Part shown: piece by piece, positions 1-7,981 of the stretch
Layout: each line of letters opens with the position of its first letter
How positions within the stretch are numbered: position 1 is the stretch's first letter
Assembly: GCA_015055625.1 (NCBI GenBank)
Contig: SVHU01000026.1
Coordinates: 1-34,281, forward strand
Source of the DNA: Clostridiales bacterium
GTDB lineage: Bacteria; Bacillota; Clostridia; Christensenellales; Pumilibacteraceae
Length of the DNA stretch: 34,281 bases
Direction: 5' to 3'
Translations under genes and position numbers: made by a program
Notes under the pieces: model-generated
The model's input: only the letters and a program-made list of their open reading frames with translations
The model's database searches: none
Told to the model about the DNA's origin: nothing

Positions 1-57
1 TTCTTGTGTGCGGTTGGTAGCCTGCACATTCAGTTTAGCACATCGGAGTTTTTTTTT
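1..57 (+). ncRNA. ffs: 3' end of a probable signal recognition particle RNA (partial, cut by the window edge)
   Basis: The first 48 bases contain a GTGTGCGG-TTGGTAGCCTGC stretch followed by AGTTTAGCACATCGG and then nine T residues (49-57). The same order (GTGTGCCGC, GGGUGCCUGG, then a tail complementary to a 5' GUGCUAA) is what I recall from the 3' arm of Gram-positive SRP RNA. The tail here would pair with a 5' end containing CCGATGTGCTAA. The T run would be its terminator. The diagnostic GGTCAGGTCCGGAAGGAAGCAGC core would lie outside the window, so the call rests on partial recall and cannot be verified here. Confidence 0.5.
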
Positions 58-93
58 ACACTAATTAATACTGCCGCTAAAGCCTTTAAATTT

Positions 94-125
94 AACCACC
101 GGCATAGCCGGTGGGTTTTGTTTCT
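94..125 (+). terminator. Strong hairpin CCACCGGC-ATA-GCCGGTGG with following T-rich tract
   Basis: An 8-bp perfect GC-rich stem (96-103 with 107-114) and a 3-base loop are followed by GTTTTGTTTCTT. It can act as a rightward terminator behind the RNA at the window start. This hairpin core also resembles short dispersed palindromes seen in gut Clostridia, so it could be a repeat recruited as a terminator. Confidence 0.55.
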
Positions 126-127
126 TA

Positions 128-161
128 TAAAAAATGCGGAACAGTTTTGTCTGCTCCGCAT
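128..161 (-). terminator. Intrinsic terminator of the leftward sugar operon
   Basis: ATGCGGA (134-140) pairs with TCCGCAT (155-161), with an inner CAG/CTG extension. On the minus strand the stem is followed by a run of T. It lies just past the stop codon of the oxidoreductase ending at 171 and closes the leftward operon. Confidence 0.75.
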
Positions 162-170
162 TTATGATTT

Positions 171-1130
171 TTAGATTTTTACTGCTTCACCGTTGCTAGA
201 GTAGGTTGCAAGTATCATTTTTATAACTTTACTTGCCTCCAATCCGTCCAAAGCAAACTTTTTGCCAGTTTTTACACACTCGTAAAAGTCCTTAATAATA
301 AACTCGTGCCCGCTTCCGTAACAATGCTTGCCGTAAAACTTATTACTATTAGAAAGAACCTTAAGTTCGCCGTTTACAAGCACGTTTTCGTCCATTACGG
401 TAATATTTCCCTGATCCGTGCTTACAGTAATATGTACGGGAAGGTTAGTAGAGTTGCTGTTTGTCGCAAAAAAATTAAACTTATAATCGCCACAATCCGC
501 TTCTACCGCCACGGTGTCCTCAACTTCGATTTTTCCAAGAAGCGAAAGGTTGGAAATTTTTGCCGTTATAGATTGAGGATAGGACGTAAACCATTGTATT
601 AAATCAAAGGTGTGAAGCGCTTGATTTATTAATACGCCACCGCCCTCGGTTGCCCACTTTCCTCGCCATGCGCCACTGTTATAGTAAGCCTCATCTCTAT
701 TCCACGCCATATAACCCATTGCGCCTTTTATCTTTTTATCTTTCAAAAACTCTTTTACAAAAAGATTGCTTGCGTTATATCTGTTTTGCATGCTCACGCC
801 AAGTATCGCCTTAGAGCGCTTTTCCGCGTCTAAAATCTTTGCAATATCATCTTTATCTATGCACAAAGGCTTTTCGCAAAACACGTTGATATTTTCACCT
901 AATGCAAAAACCGTCATAGGAGTATGCAAGTAATGTGGCGTACAAATATGAACAACGTCAGGTCGCACCTCTTTGAGCATTTTCTTATAATCGGTATAAT
1001 GCAAAGCGTCGGGGTATAAATCAAACTTACTCTCGTCGATATCACACACCGCAACAAGCTGAGCTTGCGCTTGTATTATTTCACAATGAACTTTTCCTAT
1101 AACGCCTAGTCCTATTACTGCGCATTTCAT
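171..1130 (-). CDS. Gfo/Idh/MocA family NAD(P)-dependent sugar oxidoreductase (last gene of operon)
   Basis: The 319-residue protein has an N-terminal Rossmann dinucleotide motif GLGVIG (residues 7-12), the family's EKP motif (86-88, cofactor and substrate lysine) and the C-terminal-domain signature GGGVLINQ-ALHTFDLIQW (163-180), whose His173 and Asp176 lie in the substrate pocket. There is no signal peptide, so it is cytoplasmic. Such enzymes oxidise or reduce a hydroxyl of a sugar, inositol or glycoside using NAD(P). The ATG is preceded by AAGGAGG. It is the fourth gene of a leftward operon with a second oxidoreductase and two TIM-barrel isomerase-like proteins, separated from its neighbour by 79 bases. 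The exact substrate cannot be read from sequence. Family assignment is secure. Confidence 0.9.
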   Translation of the reverse strand: MKCAVIGLGVIGKVHCEIIQAQAQLVAVCDIDESKFDLYPDALHYTDYKKMLKEVRPDVVHICTPHYLHTPMTVFALGENINVFCEKPLCIDKDDIAKILDAEKRSKAILGVSMQNRYNASNLFVKEFLKDKKIKGAMGYMAWNRDEAYYNSGAWRGKWATEGGGVLINQALHTFDLIQWFTSYPQSITAKISNLSLLGKIEVEDTVAVEADCGDYKFNFFATNSNSTNLPVHITVSTDQGNITVMDENVLVNGELKVLSNSNKFYGKHCYGSGHEFIIKDFYECVKTGKKFALDGLEASKVIKMILATYSSNGEAVKI

Positions 1131-1209
1131 AGTTGTTTCCTCCTTTTTCCAGGATAAACGTCTTAAAAAGTCGAATACGTTTGCTTAAAAACGTAACAAC
1201 CAGCGTTTT

Positions 1210-2376
1210 TTAATAAGTTCCTGCAGTGTTAGCAACCTTATCTTCAACTTCCTTTAAGCGCGAAGTCTTAATCTTCTCGTTAAGGATTTCGAGGTACTCG
1301 TCGTCGTCAAAGGGAAGGGGAACTTCCGCTCCGTTCTTCCATCCGGAAAGTTGCATAGCGTCCATAAGAGCAACTCCGTTGTATCCGTCTACGCCGAGCG
1401 CAAACACTTCTTCTTTGCCAAGTATTGCGTTTGTAAAGTTTTGAATAATTCCCTCGTGCTGTGGGTTCTTACCGTCAGTTTCCACTTCAATTTTCTCAAA
1501 ATTGGGGGCAACAAATCCCGAAGTTGCAGTCTTGATTTGCTCTAATGTATCAATCTTGTTCTTGTAGTAAATAAGTTTACCCTCTTCCGCTACAAGTCTA
1601 CCCTTTGTTCCCGAAACTTCAAATCTGTTTACGCCAGGTGATTCACTAGTACTCGTTACAAACACGCCCGTTGCGCCGTTTTTATACTTAAATATAGCAG
1701 TAACGTCGTCTTCTACTTCTATATCATGCCATCTGCCGTATGAAAGGTGAGCTGTAACCGATATTGGCATTTCGCCAACTACCCACTGAACAAGGTCTAT
1801 CTGGTGAGGACACTGATTGAATAGTACTCCACCGCCTTCCCCTCTCCAGGTAGCGCGCCAAGCACCGCTATCATAATAATTTTGAGTTCTGAACCAGTTT
1901 GTAATAACCCAGTTTACTCTCTGAAGCTCGCCAATAGCGCCGTCCGCTATCATTTCTTTCATTTTTCTATACAAACAATTTGTACGCTGATTAAACATCA
2001 TTCCAAAGAACGCTTTCTTGTCCTTTGCGAACTCATTCATTTCCTTAACCTGCTTGGTGTAAACGCCTGCGGGCTTTTCGGAAATAACGTGAATATCACG
2101 CTTTAGACATTCCATAACCATTTCGGGGTGCTGATAGTGTGGAACTTCTACCAAAACCGCATCCACAAGTCCGCTGTCGAGCATTTCCTTATAGTCGGCA
2201 AAGTAAACAACGTCTTTGTTTGTAGTTTTTGCTTTCATTGCCTCGATCTTTGCAGGATTGTTATCACAGCACGCGGATACTACCGCGCCTTCGATCTTGT
2301 TCTTGTCAAAAATATTGTACATATAGCTCGTGCCTTGGTTTCCAAGACCGATAATTCCATATCTTACCTTTTCCAT
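1210..2376 (-). CDS. Gfo/Idh/MocA family oxidoreductase (second paralogue)
   Basis: The 388-residue cytoplasmic protein has the Rossmann motif GLGNQG (10-15), EKP at 100-102 and the signature GEGGGVLFNQCPHQIDLVQW (179-198) with His191 and Asp194. It shares this signature with the gene ending at 171, but is about 70 residues longer at the C terminus, so the two are paralogues with probably different substrates or steps. An AAGGAG site precedes the ATG at the usual spacing. It starts 14 bases after the isomerase-like gene and is clearly co-transcribed. Paired oxidoreductases of this family can run coupled oxidation and reduction steps on one sugar, which is inference here. Confidence 0.92.
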   Translation of the reverse strand: MEKVRYGIIGLGNQGTSYMYNIFDKNKIEGAVVSACCDNNPAKIEAMKAKTTNKDVVYFADYKEMLDSGLVDAVLVEVPHYQHPEMVMECLKRDIHVISEKPAGVYTKQVKEMNEFAKDKKAFFGMMFNQRTNCLYRKMKEMIADGAIGELQRVNWVITNWFRTQNYYDSGAWRATWRGEGGGVLFNQCPHQIDLVQWVVGEMPISVTAHLSYGRWHDIEVEDDVTAIFKYKNGATGVFVTSTSESPGVNRFEVSGTKGRLVAEEGKLIYYKNKIDTLEQIKTATSGFVAPNFEKIEVETDGKNPQHEGIIQNFTNAILGKEEVFALGVDGYNGVALMDAMQLSGWKNGAEVPLPFDDDEYLEILNEKIKTSRLKEVEDKVANTAGTY

Positions 2377-2390
2377 AATTATTCTCCTTA

Positions 2391-3152
2391 TTAAAGTTTG
2401 TTGTTGATATACTTAATACTTCTCTCGATGGGCGCAAGCGTATCGGGTAAATCCGCTGCATTGTCCTGCTCTACGAGATAATACTTTACGCCAAGCTCTT
2501 TCATCTTCGCTACAACTTTTACAAAATCGATGTTACCGTCACCTACCGAGGTAAACTTAGGCTCGAACCAGTTATCCTTTTTGAACACACCGTAATCTTT
2601 AAGGTGAACACACTCGATTCTGCCCTTAAGTTTGTCAAGATAATCCAAAATATTTACACCGCCAAACTGAAGCCAATAAGTATCCGCGGTAAAATTGATA
2701 TTGGGCGCGTTTTCGATCATATAGTCAAAAACGGTTTGTCCGTTATGCTTATAAAACTCGATGTGGTGGTTGTGATAGAAGAACTTAAAGCCCTTTTCTT
2801 TCATTCTCTTGCCCGCATCGTCAAGCTTTGCTATCGTTTCCTTGCACTTCTCCTCGTCTACGATAATATCACCGGGCATTGCGCCAAGACCGATATTATA
2901 ACATCCAAACGACGCATGCTCTTCCATAAGTTTGTCGGTATCGTTTATAATTCTATCCATAGGCACGTGGGTAAGAACTACGGGAAGTCCGCTCGCTTCA
3001 CTTACTCTTTTTATCATTTCAGGCTCGTACGGTCCGCCCGAATACTGAATGTAATCGTAACCCATAGCCTTAAGCTTGTGCGCGGTGTCAAGAAAATCTT
3101 CTTCCGTTTTAATAAGGTTTCTTATCGAATATAAATTAAGTCCTGCTTTCAT
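2391..3152 (-). CDS. Sugar phosphate isomerase/epimerase-like TIM-barrel protein (AP_endonuc_2 family)
   Basis: The 253-residue protein has the xylose-isomerase-like TIM-barrel pattern. Likely metal ligands are Glu132 (in HNHHIEF), Asp157 (TADTYW), His183 (VHLKD) and Glu228 (VEQD), spaced as in IolE/IolH and 2-keto-sugar epimerases. A divalent metal (Mn or Co) is expected. The ATG overlaps the stop codon of the upstream gene by one base (TAATG), which implies translational coupling, and AAAGGAG precedes it. The role is probably isomerisation, epimerisation, dehydration or beta-elimination of the keto-sugar made by the neighbouring oxidoreductases. The substrate is unknown. Confidence 0.88.
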   Translation of the reverse strand: MKAGLNLYSIRNLIKTEEDFLDTAHKLKAMGYDYIQYSGGPYEPEMIKRVSEASGLPVVLTHVPMDRIINDTDKLMEEHASFGCYNIGLGAMPGDIIVDEEKCKETIAKLDDAGKRMKEKGFKFFYHNHHIEFYKHNGQTVFDYMIENAPNINFTADTYWLQFGGVNILDYLDKLKGRIECVHLKDYGVFKKDNWFEPKFTSVGDGNIDFVKVVAKMKELGVKYYLVEQDNAADLPDTLAPIERSIKYINNKL

Positions 3153-4003
3153 TATTTTACAAACGCTCCTTTAATTTCTTTGTATCCATTTTTAATTAAA
3201 ATCTTTTTAAGCGAATTTACAGCGCAATCAAACGCTTCCTCGTTACTACTAAACACGTACTTATTCTTCATTTCGGTATCGTCAATGCTCTTGTACGAAT
3301 CGAAGATTGCAAGGTGAGGCTCTAAGGTAAGCACTTTATCGTCCTTGATATTAGCTACAAGCTTGTCGATATTGCCGTCGCCCTCGCCAGCAGGAACAAG
3401 CTCGCCCGTTGCGGAAATCACGTCTTTTATGTGGAAGTAATGCGCCCTGCTATGCAATGCGTCAAGCGTTTTATTGCTGTCGCTCTCACCCACTTGCAAG
3501 AAATTTGCAGGGTCATATACGCATTTAATCCCTTTTACGTTGTCCAAAATATCAACCGTACGCTCTAACGTATCGCCATAAATATCCTTTTCGTTTTCGT
3601 GGCACATAAACACTCCGTATTTTGAGCCTACGTCCACCATTTTTTGCATATATTCAAGCACTTTTTCTCTGTCGTTGTACGCCTTGAAAAAGCTGAAACA
3701 TCTGATTTGCTTTGCTTGCAATATATTTGCGATTTTGCAAACGTGTTCCACTTTTTTAAGGTATTCGTCAAAGTCAACGTCCACGTTTACCTTTCCTAAC
3801 GGTGAGCCGATAGACCACACGGCAAGTCCGTTTTCGCTGAGCTTTTCATAAATAGCTCTGGCTTCCTCCTCGCTAAGATCAGCCACGTTCTTCCCATCCA
3901 CCCCGCGTATTTCGAGATAGGGAATATTGTTGCGAACAAGCGCTTCAATCTGCCCACTAAGCTTTCCACTACTCTCATCCGCAAACGCGCATAATTTTAT
4001 CAT
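3152..4003 (-). CDS. Sugar phosphate isomerase/epimerase-like TIM-barrel protein (first gene of operon)
   Basis: The 283-residue protein is of the same AP_endonuc_2/xylose-isomerase-like fold as the next gene but clearly diverged from it. Putative metal ligands are Glu136 (CHENEKD), Asp164 (YDPANF), His191 (FHIKD) and Glu228 (LEPHL). An AAGGAG site precedes the ATG. It is the promoter-proximal gene of the leftward operon and is divergent from an AraC-family regulator, which is the probable controller. Two barrels plus two Gfo/Idh/MocA enzymes with no transporter or kinase suggests a modification pathway for an already imported sugar or glycoside. Confidence 0.88.
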   Translation of the reverse strand: MIKLCAFADESSGKLSGQIEALVRNNIPYLEIRGVDGKNVADLSEEEARAIYEKLSENGLAVWSIGSPLGKVNVDVDFDEYLKKVEHVCKIANILQAKQIRCFSFFKAYNDREKVLEYMQKMVDVGSKYGVFMCHENEKDIYGDTLERTVDILDNVKGIKCVYDPANFLQVGESDSNKTLDALHSRAHYFHIKDVISATGELVPAGEGDGNIDKLVANIKDDKVLTLEPHLAIFDSYKSIDDTEMKNKYVFSSNEEAFDCAVNSLKKILIKNGYKEIKGAFVK

Positions 4004-4045
4004 TTTAATCTGCTCCTTTTATTGTGCATATTTCTAATTATATAT

Positions 4046-4074
4046 AGTATAGCACTGCCTAAAATAAAAGTTAA
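4046..4074 (-). promoter_or_regulatory. Promoter of the leftward oxidoreductase/isomerase operon
   Basis: On the minus strand TTAACT (4069-4074) and TATACT (4046-4051) are separated by 17 bases, and TGC just before the -10 gives an extended -10. It sits about 45 bases upstream of the first operon gene and back to back with the regulator's promoter. Confidence 0.7.
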
Positions 4075-4095
4075 TAGCAAAATAAGCAGATTTTA

Positions 4096-4124
4096 TTGCA
4101 AATTTGGCAAATATGGTGTATAAT
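4096..4124 (+). promoter_or_regulatory. Promoter of the AraC-family regulator
   Basis: TTGCAA (4096-4101) and TATAAT (4119-4124) are separated by exactly 17 bases. The predicted start of transcription is near 4131, only a few bases before the ATG at 4134, so the mRNA may be nearly leaderless. This promoter overlaps the longer possible reading-frame starts at 4104 and 4113 and argues against them. Confidence 0.7.
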
Positions 4125-4133
4125 AAAAATATT

Positions 4134-4928
4134 ATGGAAACAAACAACGTTCACATTTACAAATCGTCGTACTCTTTCAGAGGTATTCCCGACCAGAAAG
4201 ACTACGCAAACCACATTCACAACACCTATGAAATTTTGTATTTTTTGCAAGGCAACGTACAAATGATAATGGGTGGAAACGTGTATAAAATGAAAAAGGG
4301 CGATCTTTTTATCGCTCGTCCTTTTACGTATCACAGCGTTAAAGTCGTAGATAAATCCGTGCCGTACGAGCGTTTTGTATTCAATTTTTCGGAAGACTTT
4401 ATTCCTAAAATCAGTAAAGAATTCTTTAAAAACGCGCGCGACGTTTATAATATTCCCTCTTCTCATCCGATATACGGGCTAATGGAAGAGTGGAAAAAAA
4501 TATGCCTAGAAAACTCCATACAAGATATAGAAGAAGCGCAAAGAGAACTGTTTAAGACCGTTATTACTCTTTTATCTACCTTTATTACCGAAAAGGAAAT
4601 AAAGCCGGTTAAGACAAATAAGCTGATTGAAAAAATTTTGGAATATATCGACGAGCATCCTACCGAAAAAATTACCGCCCAAAATCTTGCGGAAAAGTTT
4701 TTCGTAAGCACGTCCTGGATTGTGCACACATTCAAAACCCACCTGGATATCAGTTTGATGGATTACGTTAACAAAAAACGTATTCTTTACGCTCAGTTTC
4801 TGATAAACAACGGACTATCGCCCACTCAGGCATACGAACAATGCAACTACACCGACTACTCCACCTTTTATCGTCAGTACAAAAAGTTTATAGGTAGCGT
4901 TCCTAAGCTGGATAAAAAACAAGACTAA
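4134..4928 (+). CDS. AraC-family transcriptional regulator with N-terminal cupin domain
   Basis: The protein is 264 residues from the ATG at 4134. The N-terminal half has a cupin-like sugar-sensing pattern (HIHNTYEILYFLQGN, then KKGDLFIARPFTYHSV). The C-terminal ~100 residues carry the double helix-turn-helix of AraC/XylS proteins (ITAQNLAEKFFVSTSWIVHTFK and SPTQAYEQCNYTDYSTFYRQYKKF). TTG 4104 and ATG 4113 are in frame upstream, but they overlap the -35/-10 elements, so 4134 is preferred even though no good ribosome binding site precedes it. It is divergent from the oxidoreductase/isomerase operon and probably senses the pathway's sugar. Confidence 0.9.
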   Translation: METNNVHIYKSSYSFRGIPDQKDYANHIHNTYEILYFLQGNVQMIMGGNVYKMKKGDLFIARPFTYHSVKVVDKSVPYERFVFNFSEDFIPKISKEFFKNARDVYNIPSSHPIYGLMEEWKKICLENSIQDIEEAQRELFKTVITLLSTFITEKEIKPVKTNKLIEKILEYIDEHPTEKITAQNLAEKFFVSTSWIVHTFKTHLDISLMDYVNKKRILYAQFLINNGLSPTQAYEQCNYTDYSTFYRQYKKFIGSVPKLDKKQD

Positions 4929-4930
4929 AT

Positions 4931-4987
4931 AAAAACACCACTTTAACGCGTACTCATCGTACAAAACAGCGTAAGTGGTGTTTTTTT
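4931..4987. terminator. Bidirectional terminator between convergent genes
   Basis: CACCACTT (4936-4943) pairs with AAGTGGTG (4973-4980), flanked by an A run on the left and seven T on the right. Inner ACGC/GCGT and GTAC/GTAC pairs extend it. It serves the AraC gene rightward and the gene ending at 5003 leftward. Confidence 0.85.
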
Positions 4988-5002
4988 GTTATAAAATTAT
5001 TT

Positions 5003-5434
5003 TTACTGCTCGGTAAATGGACTATTCTTACCTATTGACGTGTCGATAATTTCACAACACGTAGCTATGTAATGCGAACAAGGCTTGGGGCTTTCGTCCA
5101 CTTTTTTTGCATTTACCAACAAGGTGCGACAAATGATACTTTCGTGCGCTTTCTTAAAGTCCTTACAAGCGTTTTGAACGCGGGAATAAATTTTCTTTTT
5201 ACCCTCAGCGTCGCCGTCTTTTACGTCAAGTAGCGCGCCAAGCACAGCAGTCATTGCAGATACCGCTCCGCACACTTCGTGCTGACCGCCAAAGCCTCCG
5301 CCAAAGCCCGAAAAGATAGCGCCAGCCTTTTCCTCGCTCATACCAAGCACGTCGCTATAAGCGATAGCCACAGCCTGAGCGCAATTATATCCGCTTTTAT
5401 AGAGCATTACCGCCTTTTCTTGTCTTTTGCTCAT
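5003..5434 (-). CDS. C_GCAxxG_C_C family redox-type protein
   Basis: The 143-residue cytoplasmic protein has the layout of the C_GCAxxG_C_C family: Cys20 in GYNCAQAV, a glycine-rich segment (GFGGGFGGQHEVCGAVSA, Cys58), then later single cysteines and a Cys-Cys pair near the C terminus. The family is described as putatively redox active or metal binding; its substrate is not known. TAGGAG precedes the ATG. It starts 14 bases after the transketolase stop codon and is co-transcribed with it. Confidence 0.85.
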   Translation of the reverse strand: MSKRQEKAVMLYKSGYNCAQAVAIAYSDVLGMSEEKAGAIFSGFGGGFGGQHEVCGAVSAMTAVLGALLDVKDGDAEGKKKIYSRVQNACKDFKKAHESIICRTLLVNAKKVDESPKPCSHYIATCCEIIDTSIGKNSPFTEQ

Positions 5435-5448
5435 TGTTTACTCCTAGT

Positions 5449-7419
5449 TTATTTTAACAAGCTCTTAGCCTGCGAAACTACGTTTTCTACTGTAAATCCG
5501 AACTTTTGCATCAAAACTTCAGGTTTTCCGCTCTCGCCAAAACTGTCAAGACCGATTACTTTGCCGTTAAGTCCAACGTACTTATACCAAGGCATCGTAA
5601 CACCTGCTTCTACTGCAACTCTGCGCTTAACGGACTTGGGAAGAACCTTGTTCTTGTAAGCCTCGCTCTGCTGTTCAAACACTTCGATACAGGGCATAGA
5701 AACAACTCTTACCTTAACACCTTCGCTTTCCAAAACCTTAGCAGATTCCATGCAAAGACCAACTTCGCTACCTGCTCCGATAAGAATAACGTCGGGCTTA
5801 CCCTCGCCATATACTACGTAACCGCCTTTCAAAGCTTCCTTTCCACTCTTGTCAAGCTGAACGAGATCCTGACGTGAGCATACGATACAAGTGGGCTTTC
5901 CACTGGTAATTGCAGTAACGTAAGCTGCAACCGTTTCGCGTCTGTCGGCAGGACGGAACACGTTAAGGTTGGGCATTGCTCTAAGTCCTGCAAGCTGTTC
6001 AACAGGCTCGTGAGTGGGACCGTCTTCGCCTACGCCAATACTGTCGTGAGTAAGAACGTAAGTTACAGGAAGGTTCATGATAGCGCTCATACGCATAGCG
6101 TTCTTCATATAATCGCTGAACACGAAGAAAGTTGAACAGAATGCGTTAAGACCGCCGTGAAGCTGAATACCGTTACAAATTGCGCTCATTGCGTGCTCAC
6201 GGATACCAAAGTGAATATTTCTACCCGATCTGCTCTCTGCAAAATAGTCGCCAAGGTCTTTCATATAAGTCTTTGTAGAGGGCGCAAGATCCGCAGCTCC
6301 TCCAACAAGGTTCGTAACGATTTTAGCAACCTTATTAAGAACAGCGCCACTAGAGTTACGGGTTGCTTCTGCCTTAGGAGCGTTCTCCCACAAATCGTTA
6401 AAGATATTGAGATTGCTATAATCGTTTGCAACGTCCTTATTAAGACTAATAGCATCTTCAGGGAACTTTTTGGAGTACTCTTTCATAAGATTTCTCCAAT
6501 CCTCGTAGTACGCGTCGTACTTAGACTGAAGGGAAGCAACGTGAGCTTTTACCTCTTCGGGTAAAGTAAAGGGAGGATAGTTGTATCCCATATCCTTTTT
6601 CATTTCCTCGGTAAGGGCAGAGCCTAAGGGAGAACCGTGGCAGTCTGCGCTTCCTTCCTTTTTAGAACACTTACCAATCTGAGTTCTTACAATAATAAGA
6701 GAGGGCTTGTCCTTTTCCTTTTTAGCTTCGTTTACAGCATTGATAAGACCTTCGATATCCTCACCGTCTGCAACCTTTAATACCTGCCAACCCTGAGCTT
6801 CGTGACGAGCGCCAACGTCTTCGGTAAACGCGATATCAGTGCTTCCTTCGATAGTGATATTGTTCTTGTCATAAATAACGATAAGCTTGCCGAGCTTCCA
6901 AGTACCAGCAATAGAAGCAGCCTCGTACTCGATTCCCTCTTGCATACATCCATCACCGCAAAGCGCGTAAGTATAGTGATCGATAACGTTATAGCCTTCC
7001 TTATTGTACTTTTCAGCAAGCATAGTTTCTGCAACGGCAATACCTACTGCGTTTGCAATACCCTGTCCCAAAGGACCAGTGGAAACTTCTACTCCAGGAG
7101 TTACTCCAAGCTCGGGATGTCCGGGAGTTTTTGAACCTGCTTGACGGAAAGACTTAAGATCGTCCATAGTTACGTCATATCCGAACACGTGCAAAAGGGT
7201 ATACAAAAGCATAGAACCGTGTCCTGCGGAAAGCACGAAACGGTCGCGATTGAAAAAGTCGGGCTTTTTAGGATTATGCTTCAAAATCTCGGAATAAAGA
7301 GTATATCCGATAGTTGCGCAACCCAAGGGAAGTCCGGGATGTCCGCTGTTTGCCTTGTCAATACCCTCGCTGGATAATGCGCGGATAGCGTTTACGGTTA
7401 ACTGTTGAATGTTATTCAT
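5449..7419 (-). CDS. tkt: Transketolase
   Basis: The 656-residue protein has the full transketolase length (usual 650-670). The N-terminal thiamine diphosphate domain has GHPG (26-29), SAGHGSMLLY (64-73) and the GDG motif (155-157, GDGCMQEG). The middle domain carries IREHAM, with the glutamate that activates the cofactor, and DSIGVGEDGPTHEPVEQL, the substrate-phosphate region. It transfers two-carbon units between pentose, tetrose and hexose phosphates in the non-oxidative pentose phosphate pathway, which fits the arabinose and other sugar genes nearby. AAGGAG precedes the ATG. It sits between a zinc-ribbon membrane protein 43 bases upstream and the redox protein downstream. Confidence 0.98.
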   Translation of the reverse strand: MNNIQQLTVNAIRALSSEGIDKANSGHPGLPLGCATIGYTLYSEILKHNPKKPDFFNRDRFVLSAGHGSMLLYTLLHVFGYDVTMDDLKSFRQAGSKTPGHPELGVTPGVEVSTGPLGQGIANAVGIAVAETMLAEKYNKEGYNVIDHYTYALCGDGCMQEGIEYEAASIAGTWKLGKLIVIYDKNNITIEGSTDIAFTEDVGARHEAQGWQVLKVADGEDIEGLINAVNEAKKEKDKPSLIIVRTQIGKCSKKEGSADCHGSPLGSALTEEMKKDMGYNYPPFTLPEEVKAHVASLQSKYDAYYEDWRNLMKEYSKKFPEDAISLNKDVANDYSNLNIFNDLWENAPKAEATRNSSGAVLNKVAKIVTNLVGGAADLAPSTKTYMKDLGDYFAESRSGRNIHFGIREHAMSAICNGIQLHGGLNAFCSTFFVFSDYMKNAMRMSAIMNLPVTYVLTHDSIGVGEDGPTHEPVEQLAGLRAMPNLNVFRPADRRETVAAYVTAITSGKPTCIVCSRQDLVQLDKSGKEALKGGYVVYGEGKPDVILIGAGSEVGLCMESAKVLESEGVKVRVVSMPCIEVFEQQSEAYKNKVLPKSVKRRVAVEAGVTMPWYKYVGLNGKVIGLDSFGESGKPEVLMQKFGFTVENVVSQAKSLLK

Positions 7420-7462
7420 ACTAAATCTCCTTAAAGATAATTTTTCTAAAATAAATGTGCGT

Positions 7463-7768
7463 TTATAACATCATTAGTAAGGTCAATATTCCAATAGCCA
7501 TAGATGTTCCCACACCTGCTAACGCGGATATTCCATAAGCTCTTGCTTTAACCTTGAAAAATTTTATACGCATTACGTAATAAATAATTCCAAAAAGTGG
7601 AATGAAGAATGCTAGAATAATCAAAAAGATATTGGGAACGTCGTTTACCTTTTTTGCTAAATCGTAATGCGTTGCATCACTTAGCAAAACATCGTATCCT
7701 GCCTGGCGGTTGCAACGTGGACAAAAAACCGCATCGCCCATATCGTTTCCACAATGATTACAATACAT
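7463..7768 (-). CDS. Small zinc-ribbon membrane protein
   Basis: The protein is 101 residues. The N terminus holds two CxxC pairs (CNHCG at 3-7 and CPRCN at 16-20), a zinc-ribbon knuckle like those in many small clostridial membrane proteins. Two hydrophobic segments (about 48-66 and 78-99) follow with a short basic loop between them. The ribbon is probably cytoplasmic. GGAGG precedes the ATG. Its function is unknown, and its place in front of transketolase may simply reflect a shared promoter. Confidence 0.8.
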   Translation of the reverse strand: MYCNHCGNDMGDAVFCPRCNRQAGYDVLLSDATHYDLAKKVNDVPNIFLIILAFFIPLFGIIYYVMRIKFFKVKARAYGISALAGVGTSMAIGILTLLMML

Positions 7769-7843
7769 TTGTTTACCTCCGTTATTTTTGGAATTACCAA
7801 TAACGCAGACTTAACGCAATACATCATCAAGCCCACTCTTATT

Positions 7844-7873
7844 ATTGTACTACAAAATACGTTTTTTTTGCAA
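7844..7873 (-). promoter_or_regulatory. Probable promoter for the zinc-ribbon/transketolase operon
   Basis: On the minus strand TTGCAA (7868-7873) and TACAAT (7844-7849) are 18 bases apart. It precedes a leader of about 70 bases. I see no other structure in the rest of the 213-base gap 7769-7981 except A/T-rich sequence. Confidence 0.55.
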
Positions 7874-7981
7874 GTATTTTTACCCTCTTAAAGACAGTTT
7901 GAAAAAATTTTACCACATTACGCAAAAAAATACAATTATTAATGCTAATTTAGATAAAATTCGACATTTATTTACAATTTT

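Noticed and set aside
2604..3134. 176-residue open frame on the plus strand opposite the isomerase-like gene
   Set aside because: The opposite frame encodes a clear TIM-barrel protein with all metal ligands and a ribosome site; the plus-strand product has no motif or start signal.
4104..4133. Upstream in-frame TTG/ATG starts for the AraC regulator
   Set aside because: They overlap the -35 and -10 elements of a well-formed promoter, so they would not be transcribed; the start at 4134 is used.
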